Shown: one piece after another, positions 18,599 to 31,224 of the stretch
How positions within the stretch are numbered: position 1 is the stretch's first letter
How the letters are laid out: each line of letters starts with the position of its first letter
Assembly (NCBI RefSeq): GCF_036324505.1
Contig: NC_086352.1
Span: 27,244,312 to 27,308,311 of the forward strand
Origin: Eleginops maclovinus
Lineage: Eukaryota; Chordata; Actinopteri; Perciformes; Eleginopidae
Length of the DNA: 64,000 nt
Direction: 5' to 3'
Made by a program: the position numbers and the translations under genes
The notes under the pieces: generated by a model
Told to the model about the DNA's origin: nothing
Databases searched by the model: none
The model's input: only the letters and a program-made list of their open reading frames with translations

Positions 18599-21500
18599 GC
18601 CATGTCGTCAGGAGCACTGTAGCTGGATGGGAAAATATAGGCGGAGTAAATTGGATCCGTTAAGTCTTTTCTCTCTGTGGAAACAGAATAGCAACCGCCA
18701 CATCAGAGGCGTTGTCATCTGAAAGTGGTGAACTGCTTGGAGCTTATTGTTGGGCTGTTTCAGTATGAAAAAATAGAAATATGACAAAATAACAAGACTC
18801 CTTTTCCACCAAAAACCTGATTTGCTCTCTCAACCTCCACATGTGCACCAAAGCACTATCAAAAGATGTTCACAAAGTCAGAAAAAATACCAAACCAGCA
18901 GAACACAAAAATAGGTCCTAAAATGACCAATGGCCAGGAGCATTGAATCTGTTCCGTAGGCTCCTCACAATGTCCTTTAATCTTTCATTATCTTCTTCTC
19001 GTTTTTCTGGTGTGAACCAGATCATTTTTTTTCCAAGGAATGATCTGAACGACCCTAAGAATCCACACAACTTATCTGCTGATATACAGTCACCTCAATC
19101 CTGAAACAATACTATTGGCTGCAAGTGTGTATCAAATTTAACCTTCACATGAAGATAAACACACATCCACTTCAGCTGCTTCTTGAATCAACATCGAGTT
19201 CAGTGATTGCCTCTTCCATGTGGGTGCCATCTTGAGTCAGTGACTACAGGCAAGTCGCGATGCTGATGCGTCAGTAGGGAAACAGGCCAGCAGGAACAGT
19301 AGTGAGGGATCAGCCCGGCAGGTACACAGGTAGGTAAAATATTTAACATACTGTACAAGGTCAAGCTAATGTGTACAATACCGGAAATGTGCTTGCTCAT
19401 CCAGGTCAATTTCTGCAGTGTAAGCAGCTCTGCAGACAGGCGTCAATTTCCAAATGATGGCAAAAAATAACTTTTGCTGACTTTTGCTATCCCCAAACTT
19501 CCCCCCATGGAGATGAAAGTGATGATGTAAGCAGTCTTCAAATTCGATCTTTCAACTGTGAGCCTCTGCTAGAACAGTGACAGCCGCCGTTCAATAGTGT
19601 CACATTTAGTCATCAAATCCCTGACAATCTAAAGCTCTAGGAGAAAGGAGGAGGGAGAGGAACGAAGAAGTGATAAATCAGAGGCTAAACTTAGACTGGA
19701 AGTGCAGCTGTATATTCCTCGCAGACGCCAGTCCAAAGGCAACGAGTTGAGCACAGTCTCAGCAGAACTGCTTATCAGAAAGGACGTGTGGGAGCGTGCT
19801 GCTCTGAGCAGAAATGGGTTGTGACAGTAGATTTAACTTGTTATTTTCTCTGATTTCCGTTAAGCCCCCCCTGGACACTTTCAATGGTAATCGCACTGTA
19901 GAGTAAACACTGTGTGGTTTTCATCATGGTATAAAGCTGAGCAGAGCATAAAGAAGGAATATTGAGCAGCAACGATGATCTGCAATGCTTCTGTATACTC
20001 TGCACAGGAACGCCTCCAGTTGTATTTGCATATGAAAGGCCCGCCTCACCCTGGTGCACCGGCACCGTTAGTGTTTCCCTAACATATCTTTAAATAAGGA
20101 AACTTGTGAAACATCCAACTCTGCTGATATCACATATTCCAAGACTTTGGGCCATATTTTGTCAAAGGAATTTCAACATGGAAGAACAGTCGATACATGG
20201 ATAAAGCAGCTGGAAGTTTTAATAGGCATTTTAAAAGTTATTCTTCACCATCATTGTTGGAAACCTTTGTAACTGATACAATTTAAAGCTAAACACAGCG
20301 GCTGCTCTTTATAAAAAAAAGAAAAAAATGATCTGCAGTGTGTCTTCTCAAGCCTACATAAACATGAGAGCCATGTATGAAACAAATTGGTGAGTTTTTG
20401 CACCATCGTGCCATCCCTTCCTTACATACAACATATCATTTCTAAAAATGATATCTAGCTTCTTATAGCTGCTTTAGACCCTGCATTAGAAAAGGAAGGG
20501 CTACTGAGTTTCATTCGTTTTGCCATCTTAGCAAGGGATGGATCACATACAGTAGGTGTGTTTGAATGGCACAACTTGTATTACTCCTCTGAAAATAAAA
20601 GATGCACATCACATACAAACAAGTATATTTCCTCTGACTAACCGTACATCCATACCGGAATTTTATGTCCACTGAGCCTCTTCTCAGAAGCTTCATCATA
20701 GTTTTACTGTAATGCTCTGTCACATCTAAACAAAACACAAAATGCCCTTTAATGGTGCCCCAGAACATTCAAAATGGATATAAGTGAAATAAAAATAGGC
20801 AGTAAACACACAGACAGGCAGGCAGCACTACAGCAGGGACAGAGCATCTGCACTGATGGAGCTTTTATGGAGCAGGGGCCACAGTGACGACAGCACTAAC
20901 AGCCCATAATGTAGCGATTAGTCTCAAATGGGACGAGATGTGGTGGCACTCTGGCAGCACCCTGGTGACAGCACTGCTCTCTGGGGAGCGGGGAGACTGT
21001 CAGAGAGGGGCTCTATCACTGATGCTGCAGCTGGGGACTTGAGCTGCCAGGGCCTTCAGGCCAGGAGCATCCACCCCCGACACCTCCCCTCTGAGCAGAT
21101 ATAAATCACCTGGCTGGTGACAGCCTCATCGTGGAGAGGAGTCACCTTGGGTGGAGCTGATGGCTTCTACTGTGGAAGACATTCACTGGCTAATGAGTCT
21201 TTTTTTCTTCTCTTATCGCCATTTATTCACACATTCACACACTGAAAGGCTCTAGCATGCAGGAAGCTCCGAGCTCAGCAGCTGTCTCACTCTGTTCCTG
21301 CCTGGTGAGGGGTCCTCCTCGGTGATAACAGCGGCGTGTCACTATATGGTAGCCCCATATCGCCCCAAGAAGACAGCCATTACTGCTGCTGCTCCACCTC
21401 TCGTATCTCTGAAAGCTGCATGGGAACATCATAGAATCAAATGGCAGATAATGAAGCTGAGAGACCATACAAGGATGAAATAAAAGTTGTTTATGTGGAG

Positions 21501-23121
21501 AAAAGGGGGGTTGGGTGACAACATCGAACTGAATGCTCTCATCCCTATCAGACAGGTTGTGTACAGTCTGATGCGTCCTGTCTGTCAAGCAGCCTCTGTC
21601 ACACACCAGTAAGAACTGTGGCTTCAGAGAGTCTGTCACCTTCCTCACTACCCTCCTCCCACCGCTGGGACACACACATTTATGTTTACAGGGATGAAGG
21701 AACTTGTCATGTGTTGTGTTTTTGAGGTCATGGTACACTGGTTGTATTTCTATCAGAGCAGGGGATGTGCACTTTGACACCGGCCGGGGGTTGACAGGAA
21801 TGAAAGCAGTGGTGGTACTGCTAAGGAAATGAGGGTCAAGGCCAGGGGGAAAAAAATGTTTTTAGTTTCTTTTTAATTAAATGTGTTTTCTTTTTTTATA
21901 TATTCTGAGCCTGACCGAGAATCCTTGGTCTTTACAGATCTGTCTGTGGTTGCCAACAGTAGCAATATGGAAATATTTGACAAATCGAGGAATAAAATAT
22001 TGAGAGGGTATTTTGCAGGCATTCTGTGAGCTTTATAGGCTTTTTGTTTGAGTTATTGCATGGCTGTGGCTGTCTGATGATGCCTAGGTCCAGTCCTTTG
22101 CATCCGCCCAATCCACTGATCTGTCTGGCATAAAGACATGAAACAACGTTTTGCCGGTTGAAAATGCATCGTTCAAATAAGCGTTGCATGGAGGGTTTAC
22201 AGATTGTCTTTACGCTGTGCCGCCCCCTTCGAAAAAAAAACTGCAGAACCAGTATGTTTGCATAGTTATATCAGTGTGGATTTAAAGTGACGTTAGATTC
22301 AGAAAATTGGCTTCGCCTACTCCTTGGTATCAGTTCAGAGCAGTCATTGTCAGACTGAAGAAGGAAAACATGTAACGATATTGGAACACTGCCTAACTGA
22401 TATATTTGTATTTATCTTTTGATATATTTCTTTGATAGTCATCAGTGTCCCTGACCATTGGTAGAAGTGGTTACATCTTGATGGTCCCCTCTGTGAACCA
22501 CGGGTTGCTCACTGATGTATGCTTCATGAGTTTTTGAACAAAAGGTTTGACATTGTTAGTATAAAACAAAGACAACAGACAACCTTCTGCATATTTATTG
22601 TCATATTTTGTGAAAGGCTGTCATCACTGCAGACACGTCAGGCATTTTAATATGCAAACTGTCAAGATGTTACATTTCCATTCATTGTGTGTCTTTGTTT
22701 CAGAGACAGACAGGAAAATGATTCTTCCTGAGGGTATTTCAGAATGAAGTCTGTGGTGATTAAGCTGGAGCATTAAATAACAAAATCATGCATTTAACGT
22801 TCCAAATGGCAAAGACAATGCCTTAACAATTGGAGAGAAATGTGTTTTTCTGAACCTGCTGAATGTAGTTATTTTCCTCCATGACTCTGTATTAGTTTAA
22901 GCTGCTGAGTGTGACTGTGTAAAGTAATATTTATAGAATACAATTAGGGTATAACTGTTTGGTTTTGAAATCACCTGAATATCAACATAGAATCTAGAAT
23001 TAAATGCAGGCCACACAAACTCGTATGCGGAAAGACTATATAACCATCATGGCCCCCGGTAGACCCCCACACATATAACAGCACAGACCCTTTTATGTTG
23101 CAATACAAATGATGTGCATTA
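18599..23121. other. Non-coding stretch
   Basis: About 4.5 kb without recognised genes or repeats. The longest frame (21235-21780, minus strand, 181 codons) has no recognisable domain, and I regard it as chance. Balanced-composition segments at about 20870-21180 and 21230-21780 could be conserved non-coding elements. I see no RNA gene. Confidence 0.5.
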
Positions 23122-23783
<662 letters not shown>

Positions 23784-23802
23784 CGTTAATAATTGTGCAA
23801 TA

Positions 23803-24016
23803 CAGTGGTATGCAAAAGTTTGGGCACCCCTCTGAGATTTCATGACAATTTGCTTTTCCTTTATAATAGAAGATCACAGCAACAACATTTGTTTTCCTAC
23901 AAAGATGTAGACGTTTTAGTGTTTTCCAGACCAAAATTCTTAGGGTAGCATTACATAGTTTTATTATAATAAAATAAAATGCAAAAAATGGGATGTGCAA
24001 AAGTTTGGGCACCCTT
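23803..24016 (+). repeat. Left inverted repeat (IR/DR) of Tc1-like element
   Basis: This contains the outer repeat at 23803-23831 and the inner repeat at 23996-24016, about 190 bp apart. The inner copy reads TGCAAAAGTTTGGGCACCCT. In Sleeping Beauty these repeats are the transposase binding sites; the same role is inferred here. Confidence 0.85.
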
Positions 24017-24201
24017 ATAAATAGCATTCATTTCAACACCTGTACGGATTTATAGCTGACAGGTTGCTGCACAAAATTGCTTTGATTAGCTCATTAGACC
24101 TTCAATTACAAAGACAGGTGGAACCAATCATGAAAAAGGCTATTTAACATAGGTAATAGCTGGCTGTGCCTGGCCTAGGTTCTTTCTTAGGGAGTGGCAA
24201 G

Positions 24202-25224
24202 ATGGGGACCTCAAAACAACTCTCCACTGACCTGAAAGCTAAGATAATCCAACATTATAAATTAGGAGAAGGGTACAAAAAATTATCTGACAGGTTTAAA
24301 CTGTCTGTCTCCACAGTCAGAAACGTAGTTGTGAAATGGAAGGCCACAGGAACAGTCCGTGTGAAGGAAAGATGTGGTAGGCCGACAAAAATAGGGGAAA
24401 GGCACAGGCGAAGGATGGTGAAAATGGTCACAGAGAAGCCACAGACCACCTCCAGAGAACTACAACAACATCTGGCTGCTGATGGTGTAGTTGTTCACCG
24501 TTCCACAATCCAGCGTACTTTGCACCAGGAAGAGCTCATTGGAAGGGTGATGTGCAAAAAGCCTTTCCTGAGTGTTAATCACAAGAAGAGTCGCATGAGG
24601 TATGCAAAAGCACATCTGGACAAGCCAGAAGCATTTTGGAACAAAATACTGTGGTCAGATGAGACCAAGATTGAGTTATTTGGTCATAACATGAACAGGT
24701 ATGCATGGCGAAAAAAACACACTGCATTCAATGAAAAGAACTTGTTGCCCACTGTAAAATTTGGTGGAGGATCTATCATGTTATGGGGCTGTGTGGCTAG
24801 CACAGGTACTGGAAAACTTGTTAAAGTTGAGGGCCACATGAATTCCTTACAGTACCAGGAGATTCTTGACAAGAATGTTCTAGAGTCAGTCACAAAGTTG
24901 AAGCTACGCCGGGGTTGGATTTTTCAGCAGGACAATGATCCTAAGCACCGATCAAAATCCACCAAGGAATTCATGCAGAAGCACAGGTACAATGTTCTGG
25001 AATGGCCATCCCAGTCCCCAGACCTTAACATCATTGAAAATGTATGGATTTATTTGAAGAAGGCTGTCCATGCACGGAGGCCAAGAAACCTGACTGAACT
25101 GGAGACGTTTTGTGTGGAAGAATGGGCCAAAATACCACCTGCCAGGCTTAAGGGACTTGTCTGTGGCTACAGGAGGCGTCTACAGGCCGTTATTGCAGCA
25201 AAAGGAGGCAATACTAAATATTAA
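24202..25224 (+). CDS. Tc1-like transposase, intact
   Basis: This is a 340-residue DD34E transposase that cuts and pastes its own element at TA sites in the nucleus. The start is the first ATG of the frame, with A at -3 and G at +4; the frame is open further upstream but without an ATG. Residues 1-50 form a paired-type helix-turn-helix (around KLSDRFKLSVSTVRNVV). A GRPTK AT-hook-like linker follows at 59-63, and a second helix-turn-helix at about 83-108. A basic, nuclear-localisation-like stretch covers 115-138. The catalytic residues are D153 (WSDE), D244 (QQDNDPKH) and E279 (NIIENVW), identical in position to Sleeping Beauty, with a glycine-rich box GGGSIMLWGC at 188-197. Length is exactly typical of the family, with no frameshift or internal stop. 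An AATAAA signal lies at 25307. Activity is possible but not shown by sequence alone. Confidence 0.95.
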   Translation: MGTSKQLSTDLKAKIIQHYKLGEGYKKLSDRFKLSVSTVRNVVVKWKATGTVRVKERCGRPTKIGERHRRRMVKMVTEKPQTTSRELQQHLAADGVVVHRSTIQRTLHQEELIGRVMCKKPFLSVNHKKSRMRYAKAHLDKPEAFWNKILWSDETKIELFGHNMNRYAWRKKHTAFNEKNLLPTVKFGGGSIMLWGCVASTGTGKLVKVEGHMNSLQYQEILDKNVLESVTKLKLRRGWIFQQDNDPKHRSKSTKEFMQKHRYNVLEWPSQSPDLNIIENVWIYLKKAVHARRPRNLTELETFCVEEWAKIPPARLKGLVCGYRRRLQAVIAAKGGNTKY

Positions 25225-25238
25225 TGGAATTATTTCTT

Positions 25239-25452
25239 AGGGGTGCCCAAATTTATGCACATGCCTATTTTTGTTTGAATGCACATAAACATGTTTCTGT
25301 TTGACCAATAAAAGTTATTTCACTACTGAGATGTTTCTGTTACCATAAGGTATAACATATGTTAAAATGAAGTTGCTGCTTCAAAAGCTCACCAAGTGAC
25401 AAACTGATGCAGTGGTTTTCCTAAGGGGTGCCCAAACTTTTGCATACCACTG
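25239..25452 (-). repeat. Right inverted repeat (IR/DR) of Tc1-like element
   Basis: The inner repeat at 25239-25261 reads AGGGGTGCCCAAATTTATGC and the outer repeat at 25424-25452 ends in CCACTG. Both are in inverted orientation to the left pair. The inner copy differs from the outer in the A/T-rich part, as is usual for such inner sites. Confidence 0.85.
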
Positions 25453-25613
25453 TATATACCTGACTGCTATACCTCAGAACTGTTACAGGACGTGTACATT
25501 GTTTAATTTAATATTTTGTATCTTGGGTAATGTTTAGCTGTCTTTAGCTCTTTTTGCTGTAACAAATGCAGATTCCCCCTCTGTGGGACGAATAAAGGTA
25601 TTCTGATTCTGAT
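25453..25613 (+). mobile_element. 3' tail of an L2-like LINE
   Basis: The segment GATTCCCCCTCTGTGGGACG, then AATAAAGGTATTCTGATTCTG, ends with a short TTCTGA tandem repeat. This is the standard 3' terminus of fish L2/Maui-type LINEs. The recognisable part is about 25570-25613; how far the copy extends left towards the Tc1-like element is unclear. No coding part remains. Confidence 0.55.
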
Positions 25614-28600
25614 CGTTTCTTCACATCTTAGACACATTAACTGAGTTTGTGCCGAAGCAAATGCCTCCTGAAATCTCCACAATACAAGCCTGGCTTATCT
25701 TACATGTTGCAAACCACAAATGATTGTATTCAAATAATTAGCAACATGAACCTTCATCCAGGTTCACTCACAAGCAGCCCAGAGAAACATGATGCATGTG
25801 AAGAGATCAACATGGAGGGAAAACAAACACCGAGCATCAGTTTGAGCTTTGAATAGCACAAGTGTTTTCCGCAGCGGATAGAAAATCACATGATGCTAGG
25901 TGCTGATTTGTGCAAATATCCCACTAAAGTGAAACACAGCTTCAAGGCATTATCATCTAAAGGGACTTTTGACAGGTCTCTCACATCATCAGTATGTGTG
26001 TGTGCTGTGTTTAATTAAAATGCAGACGCAGAGTTATTTCAGAGCAGAAGGTGTTACTCGAGGTGAAAATGGAGGCAGGGAGAAGCTAAATTAGAAAAGA
26101 GAAGTGTGACAAACAGAATACAGTGTGTCATTTCTTTGTGTTTCTTAACTGTGCAGGAGACATTTCTGTCATCTGCATATTAGCCTGTAAAGTTTTGCAA
26201 CACAGTGACACTTGATTTTGAAGCTAAAAATAGTGGTTTCAAAAATATTTCACAGATGTAACCTAAAGCAAAAACCTGAAAGGTTTGACTTTGATATCTG
26301 ATCTGTTACTGCCATCCATCAAGAAATAAAGGCAGAATCTAGTCTAAAATATCTGTTGGCTATTGATCTCTGATAGCGTGACATCTTTGTCTGGTGATCT
26401 ATTTTAGTTTTTGTGAAAGAGCTGATAGTGACAACATATTTATGGCACTCAGTCGCGTTCAGTGATCTGAAACTAAGACTGGCCTTTTGTATAGATACAA
26501 CAGATCACAAGCTGATGATCGCTTTACCAAGCAGTACATTAGCAGGCGTTTCATAAATTGATGTAGTTAAAATAAATCCGGTTCCGATACTTACTGTAAA
26601 ATATTATTTTATCAGCCCCTTTTTGACAGTGTGCAAAGTTTGCTCTGTCTGAGATGCAATAAAACATTATTATCCCTGTGTGAGTCTTATGTGCTTGTGC
26701 TACATGATTGTACCGACTCGTGCTCCTTGAACAATCTAATTACTTTAGATTAAACTGCAGGCTCGTCCTTGTCGGATCTTATTCTTATTATCACTGTAGC
26801 ACCTCCTGTTTCAGAGGAGGATCCAGCTGGGGCGTAACTGTGAACCAATTGGCTCAACATCTGTGGTCAAGCAGACAACCAAAAACAAAGCACCATTTTA
26901 CAAGCTAATGCATCTGGGATTCAGCCTGCAATGGTGGATGGTTTGAAGTTTGACACAATGATATCATTACAGATCAAAGTCTGCTTATCAAACTCAAATC
27001 ACTCTGAATCCCCATAGCAAATGCATTAAGGTTTAGCTATGAATAATACAGTGCAAGAAGTTGTAAAAGGTTTAAGTATTGCTACACTCAAATTATGACA
27101 CTAAAAGAAGGGAAGTTTCGTCAGATTGGTGGTTGAGCTTAATTGAAGGATTTCCACGTTGATGTTGGATATTGTTTAGAACCAGAGACGAGTGGACTTG
27201 AATTAAAGTGAATTCGGGGTTGACCCATCTATAAAAACTTAACCCCATACTTTTTCCTTTCCTTTCATACTTACATGTTTTCTTGTCCACTCCAAGTTTA
27301 ATCCATCCTTCTATCTTCTACAGCTTATCCGTGGGCCCCACACTTCCCTATCCCTGGCCACATTTACCAGCTCTGACTGGGGGATTCCAAGGCGCAGAAT
27401 TGAAACTATATCGAAGATGCATCAAAATATCAGAACATGTTCGATCAAAGCATCACACACATGTTTGCATCTGGACGTTAAACCTCAGCTCCCTCCATGT
27501 CCCCTATGTGTTCACAGACCTAGATCAATACGCATTGGATGACACAGAATAACAGGCATGGAAGTATTATTCATTGTCAGGCTACATGAATGCCTAAGCA
27601 GCTTTCAGTTCACTGCAACAATAACAAGGCTAGGCTTAGTCTGCGATCTGTTTTCCCACCTCTGTTCATGCAGGGTGGCTTAGAGGGATAAATCCCAATT
27701 TCACACTTTCATGATGAGGCACGCTGTGGCACGCAAACACAGCTCCAGATCGCTGCGGGTTGAAAATACCAGACGCAAATACGCAATCAGCCATTATGCT
27801 CTTCCCCACTGTTAAAAGCCATGAAAACACAATAACTTTCAGTTCTGAAGGCTTCCCGCTATGAAGACAATAAAACAGTAATAAGATAGGACAACATTCT
27901 CTATGTTTTATCTTCCTTTTATTGCTGGATATCTATAAGATGTTCTATTTTCATGCAGAGAACAGTTTTCTGTGAAAGAATAAACAAAACATTTTTGGAT
28001 GTGCACACAATTAAACTTACTTTTATAAATATGTATCTCTTTTTCAAGGAATACCCTGGTACACTACCAAATCTGAAACCTATTGAGTTAAATGGGCCTT
28101 AAGGCCAGAGTCTCCATCGGAATTGTGAAGCATCTCCGGGGGATTTACTGTGTGGATAATTAATGAGTGGCTTTGAGTCCACTTCTGTGTAAAATGTACA
28201 CCATAAATTAAAGGATAAGATAGCAGGAGGACAAATCAAACAGCCTATTAAGACAAAGCACAGTTATAAAACACTCATTGAAACACACATTGAAAGCCTG
28301 AGTTACCATAGAGACGGGGCACTCTCTGGACATATTGAGGATTTATTTTTCTGAAAGCCTCCCTGGCAGTGTTACTCCCTCTCCACCCTGGGAGCACAGA
28401 CACACACTGACACACTGCTGGAGCAGGAGACACCTCAGCACACTGCCTAACAACCATGAGGAGAAATAATATTCTGGGCTACTTTCCATGATGCTAATGA
28501 TCGACTTAAAGCAGAGCGCTCAGCATCTATGGCAGCGATATCATTACAGGGTTACAGAGGCCGCTCGGCATGGAAGTGTCCGCAGCACTGACAGGGAGTT

Positions 28601-31182
28601 TCTTTCACAGGTCTGTCAGTGTTTCGGTAGGAGAGACGGAGCTGGAAGAGAGGCACACATGTCACAGACCTGTAATTGGTGGGTTCACTGGGTAAACACT
28701 ACTGTAAACAGCCGCTACAGGGCAGCTCCAGTCAATAGACGCTACGGGGGTCTGACAGCAGTGACACTTGGTTACTTTAAAAGAAAAACGCTGCTTTTTT
28801 CCAAGTCGCAGTTTCGGCCATCATTCATATCAGCTAAATGTATCCAGTTTATTCCGATCACATCCAGATATTCAACATAGCTTTAGAAAAATGTCCTTGC
28901 TGTGGAAATCATTATCACAGGTGAGGCAGGCCAGGTTCACGCCAAGCCTCTTCAGGATATTTTAGTTGGACTTATTCTTATACAGTGACTAAACATACTG
29001 AGGCTTTTTGCGAAAGAAAACTCACTTATTTTGGAGGGAATTGTAGTGGAGTTAAACAAGTTACACGTCAACTGTAAAATAATCTGATTGTTTTATGAAA
29101 TGAAATTGTGAACACTTGTCCCATAAATACATGGGGTACAAAGTTCACCCACACCCAGATACAATACAACTCATTTATTTAACCTGATCTTAGGTTGTAA
29201 TTACAGCAATAAAATATCACCATCTGGATTGCATTTCTGTCGGCAGCTACAAGCCTGCACAGAAGTCTAGACATGAAGATGAACCCTTTAAAAGAAATCT
29301 GAATATGGTCTGTAAGTAACATCATTGCCTCTTGTCAGGCCTGGTCCTGCGTGAGAAATCTCCATAAAGTCATGGTTGGTCTCCGTAGTTGCATTAGTTA
29401 CAGAAGAGTTTAAGTATCTTTGAATATGTGAAAATGTAGTTTGAAGTGATACATAGCCTGGAGGAAACTGCTGCCTGAGAAGTATTTCAACATGTGTCGA
29501 AATGTGAAACTTGATGTTAACTAAGCTCGTTCAATTAGTTTATAAAACTGTAAAGTTTTCCACCAGCAGACCATAGCTGGTGACAAATAGCAAAGATTGG
29601 ATTAATTTGTGTAAAAAGTAAAGGGATGCACGTAAAGTGTAACACTTATACTGTAGTCAAAGAACCAAGCAAGAGGGGATAGCATGAGAGGGATGAAGAG
29701 GAAGAAAGATAAAAGCCAAGTGACGGATGATGGGTGGATGGTGGGAGCAGCAGTGTCAAGACTCCTCATTCCAGGAAGTGAAATCAGTTTTCCCTGAGGC
29801 TGTTCCACATGAGAGCTCCAGCTCCCCGCCGCCTGCATCCACAGAGCAGAGGACGGCCGAGCCGAAGAAGCCCGTGACATTTGATGGGGAGAGCATGAGA
29901 GGGAAAGGGTACAAAGAGACGCCAAAGAAGAGACATGCCGTCCATTATTTCATCTGCACAGTACAAAGAACAATTCCCTCAGCAAGGAATAAGTTGGGGT
30001 CACACGAGGAAGCACAAGGATGGCTGAATGTCAGGAGGAGTGCGGGGAAAGAAAAGGAAAGTGGAAACGGGGTGAGATAAAAAGAACGTCAATCCTTTCA
30101 CTTAAACGATCAGATATGACTTAGAGGACATGAGAGAGATGATGAAATAGGGGAATGAAGAGAAATCTGAAGTCGCACAAAGACTGAGGGGAGGGGAATT
30201 AATGTGACTGCCGGTACCCATTTGTAAAGTATTTAACTCACCTGAGAATTTCCCTGCGACCCCCACTTTCACTTCATCGACTCTCCCTCCACCTTGCTTA
30301 TCCTCAGATACACTCATCACATTGCACACTTTCATCTTTGAAGTTTCCTTGCATGCCGAATCTTTTTTATAAGCATTGCCAGAGGTCCCAGCAAGGCAAC
30401 CAGCACGTGGAGAATGGGACAGGGAAGAGGCGTCTGGGAGGGGGACTGATTTATATTCAAGATCACACAGACGCTGCACCTCAAGCAAAGCTCAAATTGA
30501 GGAGAAATCCCCACAAAAACCAATCAAGAGGACTGGCAGAGGGGGGATGGCACATCCCGCTGATTTTGGACAACATAAGACATATTCTAAGCATGCCTGT
30601 TTGTGCCAGCCTATGCAGAAATGTAAAAATCAAACACAAACACACAACCTCCAGCCTGAAAGGGTGGGATGAGTCGGTTTGGGACACAGGGGAGAGTATA
30701 AACCCCTTCCAGGCACAGGTATTCTAGCTCTCTCTAATACAATTAGCTTTGGTGTAGGAACAGGGACAGAGGTCCCTCATTCCCCTGACTGCTGTGAAGC
30801 CAGACATTTTCAAAGGCCAGCTACATGAGTGGAAGGTCCAGAAGACACTCAGCAGAGAAGCCATTTCATTGTCTTCTGTGGCTGCAGTGGCAATACAGAT
30901 AAAAGCATAGCCAAATTCCAGAAAACATTATCTTTTTTTAGTAAGAATGCAAACATTTTTTGGTTATGATTCCATAAGTGACTATATTTTGAGGCGTTTT
31001 TTTTTTTTTCAATTTTGTCTAATGCTTGGATAGAACAAGCAATTCAAATAATGTGCATCACGTTCAGATCTGTGAAACATTAATGCTGTTTTTTCAGATT
31101 TATCTTTATATGCGTGTACCAAAGTGCTTCCCTTCCATCACTTCATCTCCTTTTTATCTTCTCTCTTCTTCCTCTGTGTTTG
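25614..31182. other. Long non-coding stretch
   Basis: About 5.5 kb without recognised genes, RNA genes or complete repeats. Open frames are all under 135 codons and featureless. Segments near 28120-28180 and 28260-28620 are compact, balanced in composition and carry homeodomain-type TAATTA cores, so they are candidates for conserved non-coding elements. This cannot be tested here. Confidence 0.5.
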
Positions 31183-31224
31183 ATATAACTTGAAACAAGC
31201 TATATAAATCAAATTGCCTTGCCT
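31183..31224 (+). repeat. Remnant of a LINE/SINE tail
   Basis: ACAAGCTATATAAATCAAAT followed by TGCCTTGCC is close to a 3' tail seen in many fish retroposons ('gctatataaataaa' plus CCTTG repeats). Only about 40 bp is recognisable. The same tail in opposite orientation occurs at 47841-47910. Confidence 0.4.

Larger units (their letters stand above)
23803..25452 (+). mobile_element. Complete Tc1-like DNA transposon
   Basis: The element is 1650 bp and begins CAGTGGTATGCAAAAGTTTG. Its right end is the reverse complement of this. It is flanked by TA at 23801-23802 and 25453-25454, the expected Tc1/mariner target-site duplication. Each end carries two related direct repeats containing the core GTTTGGGCACCC: outer (23803-23831) and inner (23996-24016) on the left, inner (25239-25261) and outer (25424-25452) on the right. 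This IR/DR plan, about 210-220 bp long, is the one known from Sleeping Beauty-like fish elements. The transposase ORF between them is uninterrupted. The element sits 19 bp right of the long TA/TACA tract. Confidence 0.95.

Noticed and set aside
21235..21780. 181-codon minus-strand ORF
   Set aside because: The longest non-repeat frame apart from the transposases, but its composition is patchy (Cys, His, Ser) with no family motif. I could not support it as a gene.
24166..24201. Upstream extension of the Tc1 transposase frame
   Set aside because: The frame opens with GTG, not ATG. The ATG at 24202 has a good initiation context and gives the usual 340-residue length with Sleeping Beauty numbering.
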